Source: Heterohyrax brucei
Lineage: Eukaryota; Chordata; Mammalia; Hyracoidea; Procaviidae
Reading direction: 5' to 3'
DNA length: 64,000 nt
NCBI GenBank assembly: GCA_028571685.1
Contig: CM053142.1
Span: 125,852,796 to 125,916,795 of the forward strand
The notes under the pieces are model-generated. The model was not told the DNA's origin and ran no database searches. It saw only the letters and a list, made by a program, of their open reading frames with translations. Within the stretch, counting starts at the first letter, position 1. The number at the start of each line of letters is the position of its first letter. A program made the position numbers and the translations under genes. Of the stretch, positions 1 to 12,180 are shown in pieces.

Positions 1-59
1 TCTAGAGAGTATAAAATAGTATTTCAGTATGGTCTTCATTTGCATTTCTTTGATAACAA

Positions 60-650
60 ATGAGATGGAGCCTCTGAGGAGGTGATTTTTAGCAGAAACC
101 TGAATGAAGTGAAGGAGCAAACACGGAAAGCTGTGGTGGTAGAACATTCCAGAGCAGAGTTCCAGAGATCAAAATCATCTTGAGGTATCTGAGAAGCAAG
201 AAGGAGCAAGACAGCCATGGTGTCTTGAAAGAAGTATACCAGGGGAGATAAGGGCAGGAGGGAAGCAGGGCTGAATCTCCTAGGGCCTAGGAGGTCATGG
301 TAATCACTGTAGATTTACTGTAAGATTTATGGGAAGACATAGTTGAGCTGTGAGAAGGGGAGAGACATGATTTAATTAACATTTAAAAAATACTATTTTG
401 GCTTCTTTGTGACTGGGGGAACAGTGAGAACAGAAGCACAGAGGTGACTTGGGAAGTGTACAGTAGTTAAGACCAGAAGATAATTGTGGCTTCTTTTGGT
501 GTATTGGTGGAGAAAATGGTGAGAAGTTGGATTCGGATATATTATGAAGGTAAGTCCACTAAAGCCTGTTGATAGTTTGAGCTGGAGGTATGAGAAGAGG
601 CGAGTGATTAAAACTGACAATGAGATTTGGGGCTGAGTAACAGAGAATCA
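60..650 (-). repeat. Ancient L2 LINE fragment (antisense)
   Basis: The plus strand reads as the complement of an L2 3' region. It shows the purine-rich GAGGAGGTGA, CCTGAATGAAGTGA and GAGACATGAT blocks and, near 530-545, GGATATATTATGAAGG. These occur in the usual order for an antisense L2. The copy is highly diverged, as expected of a pan-mammalian LINE. The assignment is from memory of the L2 consensus and no alignment was run. Confidence 0.65.
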
Positions 651-839
651 AGGTCCAGTGACTGACATAGGAAGCCCTGGAGAAAATAGCAGCTTTGTAG
701 GGAGAAAATAACTAAAAAGTTTTTTTTTTATATGGGGTATATATTTTTATTATATGCATTCCTATTTATTTGACCTATTACTTGTTGATGTCTCAGAAGT
801 CCCTCAGATTAAACATGTATAAAACTGAATGGGTATTCT

Positions 840-1660
840 TTCCTTCAATGCTTCCCTCATCCCTGTCTCTGTGAATACTGACCCATGCATCTTATTGGAT
901 AAGCCAGAGATCTGGAAATCATTTTTGACACTTCCTCCAGGTTTGTCACCATTACCACTCCATCACTGGGACCTGCCACGTCTGCCTGTGAAATCTCTCT
1001 GGTATTGTTTTTACCGCCTCTACCCCAGCCAACCTAATCCCAGTTACCTTTTGTTTTTACCTTCAGTCCTGCTGTGGATTCCTAACTTACTTGTTCTGAT
1101 CCTCCTCCAATCTATTCTTCAGTTTGTGGACAGCTCATATTGCTTCCTTGCCATCATTCAAAACCTATCAAAGTCTTTTTTACTGCTCCTAGAGTAGATC
1201 CCTGATATGACCAAGTACCACGGATGAACAGACCTCTGCCCATCTCTCATCTCGCCTTTTACTGTTCTCTCCTCTCTAGCAGTCTGTGTTCCTAGAAAGT
1301 ATCAGTTCCTTTCCCTTCTTGGGCCTTTGGACAGGTAATCTCTAGAATACTGCCTCTTTTCCACCTAAGTATTGTTGTCATCCTTCAGATTCTAGCTCAG
1401 TTGATAACTCCGTTGGAGAAGCCACCTGAGCCTTCTCTCCATTCTCTCGGGCTTGTCACAACTAGGTTAGGTTTCCCTGTTTTATATTCTGAGTAAATAT
1501 AATTTTGTATGTTCTTTTTTTTTAATAACACTAATTACATGTTTATGTTAATCTGTTTGTTATTTGATTAATACCTCTCTCCTTTCTTTGAGATACTAAT
1601 GATTCTGTTTGGTACACTTTTGCGTTTCCAGGGTCTAACACAGTACATGGCTTATAAAGG
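840..1660 (+). repeat. Ancient L2 LINE 3' part (sense)
   Basis: Sense-strand L2 landmarks appear in order: a TTTTTGACACTTCCTCC block, a run of pyrimidine-rich coding relic, CAAAACCTATCAAAG, GGGCCTTTGGAC, CTCCGTTGGAGAAGCCACC and finally GGTCTAACACAGTACATGGC near the 3' end. A 122-residue open frame at 829-1197 lies within it and is a remnant of L2 sequence, not a host gene. The copy faces the antisense L2 at 60-650. Confidence 0.7.
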
Positions 1661-1723
1661 AGAGCATATCTAGAGTCATTTGGTGGCTAAACACCACCCA
1701 CTCCCCACTCACCCCAACTTAAA

Positions 1724-1912
1724 AAAAAGCACTTGGCTACTGTCTGAAAGGTCAGCATTTCAAAACCAAGAGCCACCCCATAAAAGAAAGATGTTGGCAT
1801 TCTGCTTCTGTAAAAGATTTACAGCTTTGGAAGCCATGTGGGACAGTTCCCCTCTGCCCCGTAGGGTTACTATGAGTTGGAGCCAGCTCAGTAGCAACAG
1901 GAAATTAGTGGA
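1724..1912 (+). repeat. AfroSINE, long variant
   Basis: The right part matches the AfroSINE body: AGAAAGATGTTGGCATTCTGCTTCTG, AAAGATTTACAGC, GGGACAGTTCCCCTCTGCCCC, then TATGAGTTGGAGC. The internal block with AAGATTTACAG marks the longer version of the SINE. The tRNA-like head is badly eroded. Confidence 0.75.
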
Positions 1913-1985
1913 TAAGGGATAAAAATTGGTTTTATAGTGATTTACAAGAGAAATAGTTTTTGTTTGTTGGCTTATGGTAAATTGG

Positions 1986-2142
1986 GAGCCATGGTAGTGT
2001 AGTGGTTAAGAGGTTGGCAGCTAACCAAAAGGTTAGAGTTCAGATCCACGAACTATTCCTTGGAAACCGAACGGAGTAGTTCTACTCTGTCCTACAGGGT
2101 CACAGTGAGTTGGAACTGACTTGAAGGCACTTATCAACAGTA
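1986..2142 (+). repeat. AfroSINE
   Basis: This copy runs from a GGGAGCC start with an A-box-like TAGTGTAGTGG, through GCTAACCAAAAGGTTAG and a B-box-like GTTCAGATCC, to the TTCTACTCTGTCCTACAGGG and GAGTTGGAACTGACTTGAAGGCA tail. The head resembles tRNA-Asn, with GGCAGCTAACC in the anticodon arm. Confidence 0.9.
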
Positions 2143-2397
2143 ACTATGGTGGATTGACTCTTTCAAACTTGCTTGAAAACAGCCCAGTTCTGTTTTGACT
2201 TTCTTAGTAGTCACAGCTCTGCAGCCACCGTGTTGTCGATGACACCTAGATTCAGTCAATTCTGAAATTAGGTCATCAACTGAGTTTAAGGAATTTGTGA
2301 GCAAAATCTTCTTCTCTATTGACAATGCCCTCTTCATCACTCCAAAATAAATGCCTAGATATAAGGGATGGAGGTGGGAAATAGTGATAAACATCAT

Positions 2398-2632
2398 TTG
2401 AATAGCATTTACAGCTTACATAGTATTTGTAGAGACCTGATATCACTGGATTTTTACAACAGATGTCCAGTAAGATGTCTTGGGCAGATTCTCTCTTTAT
2501 TCCTAATGCTAAGTGAAGAGATTCAACTTCGAAGAGGTTAAGTGATTTGTCCACAGGCAATAGCGTTTGTGAGAGTCAGAGCTTGCCTTCTGATGCAGAG
2601 TCTGCGTTCTCTACGCCACTTCCCTTGGAAGG
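2398..2632 (-). repeat. MIR SINE (antisense)
   Basis: It shows the antisense MIR core: GAGATTCAACTTCGAAGAGGTTAAGTGATTTG with a following GTCAGAGCTTGCCTTCTGATGCAGAGTC. This corresponds to the familiar GAGAGGTTAAGTAACTTGCCC region. It is strongly diverged, so the edges are approximate. Confidence 0.65.
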
Positions 2633-2759
2633 CATGCCACTAGCTATTAGGGATGTCTTGGAGTGAAGATGTCTCTTCACACAGCATGCTACTCTGCAAG
2701 TGAAACTTTTAAAATATTCTTTATTATATACATTATTAAGATCTTAGTTCTTTATCAAG

Positions 2760-3118
2760 GTGGACTAGATTCCTGTGATCCTGTCTAACTTACTTATCAT
2801 GCCCCAGCTCTCACCACTTCATGCACTGTTGTTCACATGCCAGCAGCATCCAATTGTTTGTGATTATGCCAAGTTATGTTAAATGCTTGTCCCCCTGGCC
2901 CTTCTAACTCTCTAGCTTTATGTTGCATTGTGCTCATCACCTTAAACAGCAAGCATCTGTTTACTTGTCTTTCCCAAATGAGACAGGAAAGTGAATTCTC
3001 TCTTTCTTTTTTTAAAGAGTTCTTTGAGGGAAGAAACAATGCCAGTTCTTTTTTTATACCCAACTCTTGTACTACAGAGTCTGGTACAGAGTAAGGACTG
3101 AGTCAGTGTTTGAAAAAT
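2760..3118 (+). repeat. Ancient L2 LINE 3' end (sense)
   Basis: The right end has TCTTTGAGGGAAGAAACAATGCC, ACAGAGTCTGGTACAGAGTAAGG and GTTTGAAAAATGAG. These parallel the terminal L2 motifs (CCTTGAGGGCAGGG, GCCTGGCACATAG, TGTTGAATGAATG). The left boundary is uncertain. Confidence 0.55.
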
Positions 3119-3242
3119 GAGCAGACAAGCTTGCGTTCAAATATAAGAGTAGGTTTGTTTGATAACTCAGAGTGGGGGTACACCTATAGATTTCCCATTC
3201 CACTTATCTACCTCCAGAACTTATTCCATACTCTATTTGTAT

Positions 3243-3405
3243 CCAGAGTCCTAGTGGCACAGTGGTTAAGAGCTCAGACTGCTAACCAAAAGGTTAGCTA
3301 TTTAAATCTGTCAGCCACTCCTTTGAAGTGCAGTGTGGGAGTACTTCTCAGTACTTACAGAGACGCTGTGAGTTGGAATCAACTCAAGAGCAATGCATTT
3401 GGGTT
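3243..3405 (+). repeat. AfroSINE
   Basis: It starts AGAGTCCTAGTGGCACAGTGG (A-box-like GGCACAGTGG), continues with CTGCTAACCAAAAGGTTAGC, and ends GCTGTGAGTTGGAATCAACTC followed by a T/G-rich tail. All parts of the short SINE type are present. Confidence 0.9.
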
Positions 3406-3537
3406 TTGGTCTGTGTCTGCTGATCTAATTTGTATCATTGAGGTTAGCCTTTGCTCAGGGTTGTGCAGTAGACTTGGGCAACTTTCTGGTTTAGAAAGCA
3501 TATCAACCAGGGTAACTGCATAATAACAGAACCTTAG

Positions 3538-3652
3538 GTGGCATCCTCTCAGGATGTCTGTACTGTGTTTACTGTGGTGGCATCTTCTCAAGATATCTGT
3601 ACTACATTTACTGTAGTGGCATCCTCTCAGGATATCTGTACTGTGTTCACTG
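3538..3652 (+). repeat. 39-bp tandem repeat, three units
   Basis: Three adjacent units begin at 3538, 3577 and 3616 with GTGGCATCCTCTCAGGAT or close variants, giving a period of exactly 39 bp. Because 39 is divisible by three, a 68-codon open frame reads through them as a 13-residue repeat (ASSQDICTVFTV type). There is no other sign of coding. Confidence 0.95.
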
Positions 3653-3744
3653 CTCCTGGGGACTCACTGGTGACACAAAGGAAAGAATGTTTTTCAACTT
3701 TACTTTGTGAGACTTTTCTACTTAAGTGTCAAATCATATGGTAA

Positions 3745-6085
3745 CTAATCTATAAATGAAAATGTTCATCACGTCATGCAGAGCTAAGTACTGTTAATAT
3801 TTTAATCTATACCTGTATATATTGTTTTCCTAAAATGGGATCAAACTGTCTGCTGATTTGGTAACATAACTTTTTATCAATATGAGATTTCCTCTCTGTG
3901 TTACTGTATGTACCTAGTTCCATAGTTAAAGATTTCTGAATAATTTGCTCATGCCACTAGTTTGATTTGGTACTTTTTTATATAAGGAATGGTTAGGATA
4001 AGGAAATAGTTCTTGCTTAGTTTTGTTAACCAGACACATCAAGGAAGTTTCACATGATTTTCTATAAAGGAAAGAAAATTTGAGATTATAGGTACTTTGG
4101 TACATAATTCAGATGATGTTTAATACATAGACTTATTATGTGTTTCTAATCAAAATTACCTCCTTCCAAATGCCAGTTTGTAAATACCTTCATTGCATAA
4201 TATAATCAAGATAATTTCCTTTCCTGTTAGACAAAGTAAGACATTCTGATAACAGTTTCCTAGTTTTGTACAAGAAGTATACTTGATGGGTGTAAAAAAT
4301 TTAATTTCAGTAGGAAATCACTTGAGGAAAGGCAACAGTCTGTACCATTGGTTCTTCAGGAACTAAAGTAATTAATTGGTAACTTGAACATGCTAATCAT
4401 GTAAGACATTTACACAGTTTAATATGTAATGAAAAAAGGATATTAGCTCTATAAAACCTTTGTCTTTTGATTTTTGGAGCCATGTTAATTTTATTTCCAA
4501 GGTTCTTTAGTCTGTTAGATTTTCTGATTAAGCCCTCAGAAAATATGTGCCATCCTCTTGGTCTAAGTCTGTAAATGTACCAAACTGCCTCAAATTTGTA
4601 CTACCATTTCATCTAGACTCAAGCAGATCACAAAGACATTATAGCCTTTCATTGTAAATCCATATTACCTGATTTGATGTTTTAATAGACAGTCTAACAA
4701 ACAACATTTGGAAGAGCATAGGGATTTTTAAAAAATGCCTGAAGCTGATTTATTGTATCATTTTCACAAAGTGCATTTGCAGTTATTCTGTTAACAAAAA
4801 GAGTACAACTGCTTAACTTGCCTCTTAAAGCAGTGACCAGGTACTTTCCTGGCTTCTTTCTCTTGATGGTAGTACCTGTTGAGGAGAGTGTATTTTGGGG
4901 AACTCCCAGAGTGATGATCCCCCTTAGGTAACTTGGTAGCCTTCTCTCTTGGTCCTTGAGAACCATAAGAGGTTATGACACTTAACGCAAATGTCCCCAA
5001 GAGAATTGTCATCTCTGGGCACTCCCAAGTGCACAGCACTACTGGGCACATAGTGTTCAGGTGATACATGTTTGCCAATTGAAATAATAAATGAATTAAT
5101 TTAAAACTGTTATTTAAAAAATGAGATCACAGTATGAGCCAACCCATGCTTCTGGCAGAAAGCTGTTTATAGTATTAAAGTGATGTCATTTTGGCATGGT
5201 CTGTGAGCAGTGACTGTCATTGCATTTGATGTTATCCTGGGTGTCCATAATGCTTAACAGAAGATTTAAAGAGAATGAGACTTACTGTCTGGGTCTTGAT
5301 TTAAAAGCAGAGTCTCTTTTAGAATAAGTGCTTACCTTGTCAAGCCCAGAATGAAAGATGATGCTTTAGATGCAAATGACACCAACATTCATATTCAAAG
5401 TGAAACTATTGCTGACATTATTCATTTATTATGAAATATTTGCTTCCAGCATCAGGACTTAGTCTCTCTTTGATAGGGAAAAGGTAGTTGAAAGCTAGGC
5501 CTTTACGTTTTTATTTTATAGTAATTTTAACAAATAAGTAAATGGATAACATACTCCTTTTGATGAGAGTTTTAAGCTACATTAGCAGAAGATATAATTG
5601 CTAATATTTGCATACATTAAAAACTTCATTATTAAAATTATGTCAATTAGGAGGATATACCTGTAGTGCAGAATTCAGAGTTGTACGTGACATTATTGTA
5701 CTTACTAAGTGTCCTGTAATTCACATTTTCTGGTAAAGTGTTATAATGAAGAAAACTGAGGAAAGTGGTGACATTTACTGAGAATTTATGGTACTTAATT
5801 TCACAGCAACTAACGTATTAGTATCAAAAGTGGAAAATCCCAACAAGAAAGAAAAGAAAATGGAGGAAATTAAGGAAACAAAGGAAAAAAAAGGAAAGAA
5901 GAAAAATTTTTGTTTGAAATACACATACACCAATTAGATGGTCCGTTGTGGTGAGTGAAAGTCTGTGTGAAACAAGGAGGACCACAGCTTCACTGAAGGT
6001 TCAGGATTTCATTTTTAGCCTTCCTCCAAAGCCACAGTTTTTATTTCAGGTTCCACAAATTACTGAATGATGTATGTTTATGGTT
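3745..6085. other. Unassigned AT-rich stretch
   Basis: No convincing gene or young repeat is seen. Around 3785-3960 the sequence weakly resembles very old L1-type 3' sequence (AAAATGGGATCAAACTG, TTTTTATCAATATGAG), but this is not certain. An A/G-rich purine tract at about 5840-5915 may be a decayed poly(A) or simple sequence. Confidence 0.5.
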
Positions 6086-7060
6086 TTCTTTATTATTATT
6101 ATTATTATTTTATTTAATATGACTGAGTGAAAATGTACATACCAGTATAAATTTACATGCCCACCTATATGCAGCTTCCAATGCTCACCCTGCCCGGTGA
6201 CAACACGCTATTCCTCTCTGCTCCATATGTGTCTCATCCTCCCAGCAGTCACCTTTCTCCTCCTCTCCACCCACTCTCCTTCCTCCAGCCTGAGATCTAC
6301 CCTACAGATGCATAGAACCATAAAGTGCATCCAATATATGGTCACTCTGCATCTCCAAGTCCAATCCATTTGTATCCGAAGAGTGGACCTTCATTATGAT
6401 TTATGGGAAAAGGCAGCATCAGGGCCAGGGTCCATGCTCCCAGGGGAACCCTGAAATTGCTGGACCATCAGTTGAGGTCTTTCAGTGGAGATCTCAGGGT
6501 GCACCCCTTTTTATTCTTCTGTTGCCAGTGAGACTCAACTTAGTGAGCTCCATTGCAGCTATCATGGGTGGTGGCCGGGCACCATCTGGTTCTTCCCAAG
6601 TCTATACAGGCACCCACGTATGTGGGTCTCTCTATCTTCAGGGTTGTCTTTACCCCATGTCATTTTGGTCCTCGGTCAGCATCCGTTCCTGCTGAGTTGG
6701 GACCATTTGCTGTACCCTTGGATGGCAGCTTGGCAGCTTTTCAAACCCCAGATGCCACTCACCAGTGTGGGGTACAGAAGGCTCTCTTTGCAAAATGCTA
6801 GTTGTACCAGTTGGCCTTGATTTCCCCTGAGAGCATTATCCCTGGCCCCCCGCCCCAGCTACTCTGTATTTACAGTATTGGGTTAAGATGGGTGGAGTAC
6901 TCATGTTGAAGTCCAATTAATATTGATCTTCTCTCTAATGTATGCTGTCCCAGATTTCACTCAACCAAATTTCTATCAACTATCTAAACCCTTCCCCCCT
7001 CACCTCCCCTCCCTCCTACCCTTGCAGCCATCAAAGAGTCTTTTCTTCTGTGCATGAGTT
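6086..7060 (-). repeat. L1 3' UTR
   Basis: This is the 3' UTR of the large L1. On the plus strand it begins with the T-rich tail, then ATGACTGAGTGAAAATGTACAT, CACCTATATGCAGCTTCC, and further in CATTTGTATCCGAAGAGTGG. The same blocks recur at 39031-39325 and 42120-42364. It is pyrimidine-rich around 6960-7020, where the minus strand is a purine-rich tract just downstream of ORF2, a common L1 3' UTR feature. Confidence 0.85.
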
Positions 7061-10000
7061 TATTTATAAGTTCTTATCATAGGAGTCACATACAATATTT
7101 GTCCTTTTGTTGCTGACTGCTTTCACTCAACATAATGTCTTCCAATTGAAACCGGGTTATGAGATGTTTCCTAAAATCATCGTTGTTCTTTATCATTGCA
7201 TAGTGTTCCATTGAGTACATATACCATATCTTACCTGTCTATTCCTCTGTTGTTGGGCATCTGGGTTGATTCCATCTTCTTGCTGGTATGGACTGTGCTG
7301 TGATAAACATTGATGTGCATGTATCAGTTGGTGTCAGTGGCCTTGATTCTGTAGGATATATTCTGAGCAGTGGAAATACTGGGTCAGATGGTATCTCTAG
7401 ATCCAGCTTTTTAAGGCTGTGCCAGATTGCTTTCCAAAGAGATTGCACCATTTTGCACCAACAGTGTAGGAGAGTTCCAGTTTCTCCACAGCCTCTCCAT
7501 TATTTGTTGTTTTGCGTTTTCTGGATCATGGCCAACCTTGTTGGGGTGAGATGGTATCTTATTGTCGTTTTGCTTTGAATTTCTTTATAGCCAATGATAC
7601 TTTGTAGTACCTTACAGATTATGGAGATCAGGCGTCGGTCTGACATATAGTTACCAAGTATTTTTTTCCATTCCATAGGTGGCCTTTTAATTCTATTAAT
7701 AAAGTCTTTGGATGAGCAAAAGTGTTTGATTCTTAGTAGTTCCCATTTATCTATTTTCTGTTTGTGGCTTGTTAGACAGATTTTGAAGTCTGTCTACCTT
7801 GTGTATTAAACCTTCCATTGTTGTTCTTACTTTTTTGGATGAGCTTTACGGTTTTAGATTTGATATTTAGGTCTTTTATCCAGTTTGAGTTGGTTTTTGT
7901 ATAAGATGTGAGATATGAATCTTGTTTCAATTTATTGCAGATAGATATCCAAATTTGCCAGCACCGTTTGCTGAAGACATTGTTTTGTTTTCAGTTTAAT
8001 GTTTTAGGGCCTTTATTCAATATCACCTGGTCATAGGCAGATGGTGTCATCTCTGGGTTCTCAGTTCCGTTCCATAGATCTATCTGTCTCTTTTTGTACC
8101 AGTACCAAGCTGTTTTGACTACTGTGGCAGTGTAATAAGTTCTAAAGTTGGATAGTGACAGGCCTCCCAGTGTGTTGTTCTTCTTGAGTAGTGCTTTACT
8201 TATCTGGGGCTTCTTCCCTTTCCAAACACAGTTGGCAGTTTGTTTCTCCATCTCATTAAAAAATGTCACTGGAATTTGTATTGGGATTGCATTATATAAG
8301 TAGATTGCTTTGGGCAAAATAAACATTTTCACAATGTTAAGTTTTCCTATCCATGAGCAGGGTGGGTTTCTGTATTTATGTAAGTCTGTCTTAGTTTCTT
8401 GTAGTAAGGGCTTGTAGTTCACCTTGTAAAAGTCAGTTATTTCTCTGGTTAGACTCATTCCTAGGTACTTTATCTTCTTGGGGGTTATAGTGAATGGTAT
8501 TGATTTGATTATTTTTTCATTAATAGTCTCGTTGTTGGTATAAAGGAATCCTACTGATTTGCTTATGTTTATCTTGTATCCTGAGACTTTGCTGAACTCT
8601 TCTATCAGTTTGAGTAGTTTACTTATGGATTCTTTATAAGAATCCTTTAGGATTCTCTGAGTATGCAGTGATATCATCTGCAAATATGGAGATTTTGACT
8701 TCTTTGCCAATGCAGATGCCCTTTATTTCTTGGTCTTGTCTAATTGCTTTAGCCAGAAGTTCTAGTACAATGTTGAATAGGAGAGGTGAGAGTGGGCATC
8801 CTTGTCTAGTTCCTGTTCTCAAGGGAAACAGTTTCAGTCTTTCCATTCAGGATGATGTAGGTAGTTGGCTTTGTATAAATGGCCCTTATCACGTTGAGGA
8901 ATTGGCCATCTATTCCTATTTTGCTGAGAGTTTTTAGCATGAGTGGGTGTTGGACTTTATCAAATGCCTTTACTGCGTCAGTAGACAAGATCAGGTGATT
9001 CTTGTCTTCTATAATATTTATGTGGTTGATCACATTAATTGTTTCTCTGATGTTGAACCAGCTTTGCATCCCTGGTATGAATCCAGCTTAGTCATGATGG
9101 ATTATTTTTTGGATATGTTGTATTTTACTGGCAAGAATTTTGTTCAAGATTTTTGCATCTAGATTCATGAGTGATATTGATCTGTCGTTCTCCTTTTTTG
9201 TTGGGTCTTTCTGTGGCTTTGGTACCAGGGTTATGCTGGCTTCATAGAATGAATTTGGGAGTATTCCATCCATTTCTATACTATGAAATAGTCTCAGTAG
9301 TACTGGAGATAACTCTTCTCTAGAAACTTGGTAAAATTCTGCGGTGAAGTCATCTGGGCCTGGGCTTTTTTTCGTTGGTAGTTTTCTGATGACTTTTTCA
9401 ATCTCTTCCTTTGTGAAGGGTTTATTAAGTTATTCTGCTTTACCATGTGATAATTTGGGTAGGTGATATGAATTAAGGAATTTGTCTGTCTTCCGTAGGT
9501 TTTCAAATTTGTTAGAATACAGTCTTTCATAGTATTCTGTTATGATATTTTTTATTTCTATTGGATCTGTTATGATGACTCCCCTCTCATTTCTTATTTG
9601 AGTTATTTGTTTCCTTTCCTGTTTTTCTTTAGTAAGTTTAGCCAGTGGTTTGTCTGTTTGGTTAATCTTTTCAGAAAACCAGCTTTTGGTTTTTTAAGTT
9701 TTTTCAACTGTTCTTCTGTTCTCTAATTCATTTAGTTCTGTTGTAATCTTTAGGATCTGTTTTCTTCTGTTGCCTCGGGGGTTCCTCTGTTGTTCTCTCT
9801 CTACTTGTTCAAACTGTAGGGTTAGTTCTTTGATTTGGTTTCTTTCTTCCTTCCAGATGTGTGCATTTATGGAGATAAACAGACCTCTGAGCACTGCTTT
9901 GGCTATATCCCATAGGTTCTGGTAGGAAGTGTTTTCATTCTCATTGGGGAATCCACAAATTTCTTTATTTCATCCTTAATTTCTTCTATAACTCATGGTT

Positions 10001-10860
10001 TTATGAGCATGGTGTTGTTCAGTTTCCATGAGTTCCACTTTCTGTTTTTTTTCTGCTATTGGTTTTGACTTTTATGGCTTTATGATCTGAGAATATGCAT
10101 TGCATTATTTCAGTGGTTCCGATTTTGTTCAGAATTGCTTTGTGTCCTAACATATGGTCTTTTCTGGAGAATGTTCCATGTGCAGTGGAGAAGAAAGTGT
10201 CATTGTCCACTCCTGGATAGAAAGTTCTGTATATGTCGATGAGGTCTAGTTGGTTAATTGTGGCAATAAGGTCTTCTGTGTCTTTACTGAGCTTTTTTCT
10301 AGATGATCTGTCCAATATTGAGAGTGAAGTGTTGAAGTCTCCCACTATTATTGTGGAGTGATCTGTCTCCTTTTTGAGTGTAGTCGGTGTTTCTTCGATA
10401 TATTTTGGTGCTCTGGTATTTAAATCTGACTCAACGGCACTTGGCTGGTATTAGGTGCATGAATATGTAATATTGTTAAGTCCTATTTGTGTATTGGACC
10501 TGTCAGCAATAAATAGTGTACTTCCTTGTGCATGATTATGGATTTTACATTAAAATCTATTTTATCTGAGATTAAAATTGCCACATTTTCTCTTCTTTGT
10601 GTGTTGTTAGCTTGAGATATATTCTTCCATCCTTTAATTTTCAGTTTGTTCATATCTGTAAGTCTAAGGTTGAGTTTCTTATAGGTAGCATATGGATAGG
10701 TCATACCTTTTGATCCAAGATGTCACTTAATGTCTCTTTACTGGAGCATTCAGTCCGTTCACATTTAATGTGCTTATTGATAGGTATGTGTTCAGTGTAG
10801 CCGTTGCAATATTTTTATTTGTGTGTTGATGTTTTCTATGTTGTTCTTACTAGTCTATTC
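7060..10860 (-). pseudogene. L1 ORF2 (endonuclease and reverse transcriptase), broken
   Basis: On the minus strand, ORF2 domains occur in order. The N-terminal endonuclease includes KIKGWKNISQANN (about 10600) and GDFNTSLSILDRS (10340-10300), followed by IFSDHKAIKV (about 10090). The RT includes [16 protein letters not shown] (8816-8770), the catalytic FADD at 8673-8684, and the 239-residue stretch 8710-7991 with SKVSGYKINISKS, KYLGMSLTRE and ATVVKTAWYWYKKRQ. The C-terminal part is at 7451-7239 (SLWKAIWHSLKKLDLEIP). The frame shifts or stops at least eight times. About 45 codons are missing near 7600 relative to human L1 ORF2, between the IYKVLQSI-like and KTTIRYHLTP-like blocks. It encoded the nickase and RT used for target-primed reverse transcription. 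Confidence 0.93.
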
Positions 10861-11059
10861 TGGGACATTCTTTGTGAGTTGATTTTTCACCTTTCTCAGC
10901 ATTGGTTTTGAAGTTGTTGAGACTCCTCTGTGTTACATTTCTTGATTTGATATGTTGCATCTTTGTTGTGCTTTATGGCTGTCCCTATGATCCACCTTAA
11001 TAAATGATGTATAAACCCAGTTTCGATTGCTACATCAACTTCCATTGCTACATAAACTT

Positions 11060-12180
11060 CCTCTCCATCTGGAAGGACTATAACGACTGTAGCGCATCCC
11101 TCTTTTTAACATGATGACATCATAGTTTTCATGAGATGACCACTGGATTATTTCTTTCACTATTATAGCTTTGACTGAGTTTGGAACCTTCCCTAACTCA
11201 GTATGATTCTGGGTAATGTGTCCTGTACTTGCTTCTAAAATATAAAGTTAGTGGTTTTGTTCTTCTAAGCCAAAAGACTCTTTTAGTATTTCTTGTAGCT
11301 TTGGTTTGGTTTTTACATAGTCTCCAAGTTTCTGTTTATCTGTGAGGGTCTTAATTTGATTTTCAGATTTGAAAGATAGTTGTGCAGGATATATAATGCT
11401 TGGTTGGAAGTTCTTCGTTAAGGCTTTGAATGTGTCATGTCACTATCTCTGTGCCAGCATGGTTTCTGCTGAGAAATCTGACAAAAGCCTACAGGGTTTC
11501 CCTCTAAATGTTAGCTTTGCTTTTTGTCCTGCTGCCTTTAAGAGTTTCTGCTTATGTGTCATTTTGTTAACCTTAATTATAAAAGTCTTGGAGTCTTACT
11601 TTTGAGATCTATATTGAGTGGCGTTTGGTAATGTATCTTGAATATCTGTATTGTCTTCTTTCATAACTTCTGGGAAGTTTTCTATCAGCAGCTGAGCAGC
11701 AGTACTCTCTGTGTTCTCAGGTATCTCATGCTGTTTAGGAACTCCAATTAATTGTAGTTGTTCCTCTTTATAGAGTTCCACATGCTTCTTAATGCTTCTT
11801 CATTTTTCTTGTTTCTTTTTTTCTGATTTCTCCTCTTAGATGCTGGAGTCCGTAGCTCTGTCTTCCAAATCAGAAAATCTATTTTCCATTTGTTCCATTC
11901 TGTTTTCTTGGCTTTGAGTGAAGTTTCTGTGTCTTTGATTTTGTTCTTGATCTGCTGGATTTCAGAGTACTAGTGTTCCATCAGATCAAACAGCTTTCTT
12001 AATTTTTTCATTTTCCTCTGGTGCATTTTGTGTACGGACTAGGAGGGTTCTCTATATAATCCTTTTGTATTCATTTTCTGATAGTTTCAGAAAAACTTCT
12101 TCATCTGGGAAGTACTCTGGTGCTGTTTTGGGGGGGCCTTCTGAAGCCATGGTTGATTTCTTGGTTACGCTTTTCTCCAT
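11060..12180 (-). pseudogene. L1 ORF1 (RNA-binding protein), broken
   Basis: The minus-strand ATG at 12178-12180 opens MEKSVTKKSTMASEG. A coiled-coil-type stretch follows (MEQMENRFSDLEDRA near 11880), then QLQLIGVPKQHEIPENTES and LLIENFPEV (11750-11660), which match the L1 ORF1 RRM/CTD linker. RGKPVGFCQISQQ follows near 11480. Stops interrupt the frame repeatedly. ORF1 protein trimers bind L1 RNA. The 3' limit of ORF1 before the spacer to ORF2 is approximate. Confidence 0.75.

Noticed and set aside
829-1197. 122-codon plus-strand open frame as a gene
   Set aside because: It lies within an L2 relic and has no domain of a host protein.
3110-3523. 137-codon plus-strand frame as a gene
   Set aside because: More than a third of it is an AfroSINE, and the rest has no recognisable domain.
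7991-8710. 239-codon minus-strand frame as a host gene
   Set aside because: Its residues are L1 ORF2 reverse transcriptase, colinear with the surrounding L1.
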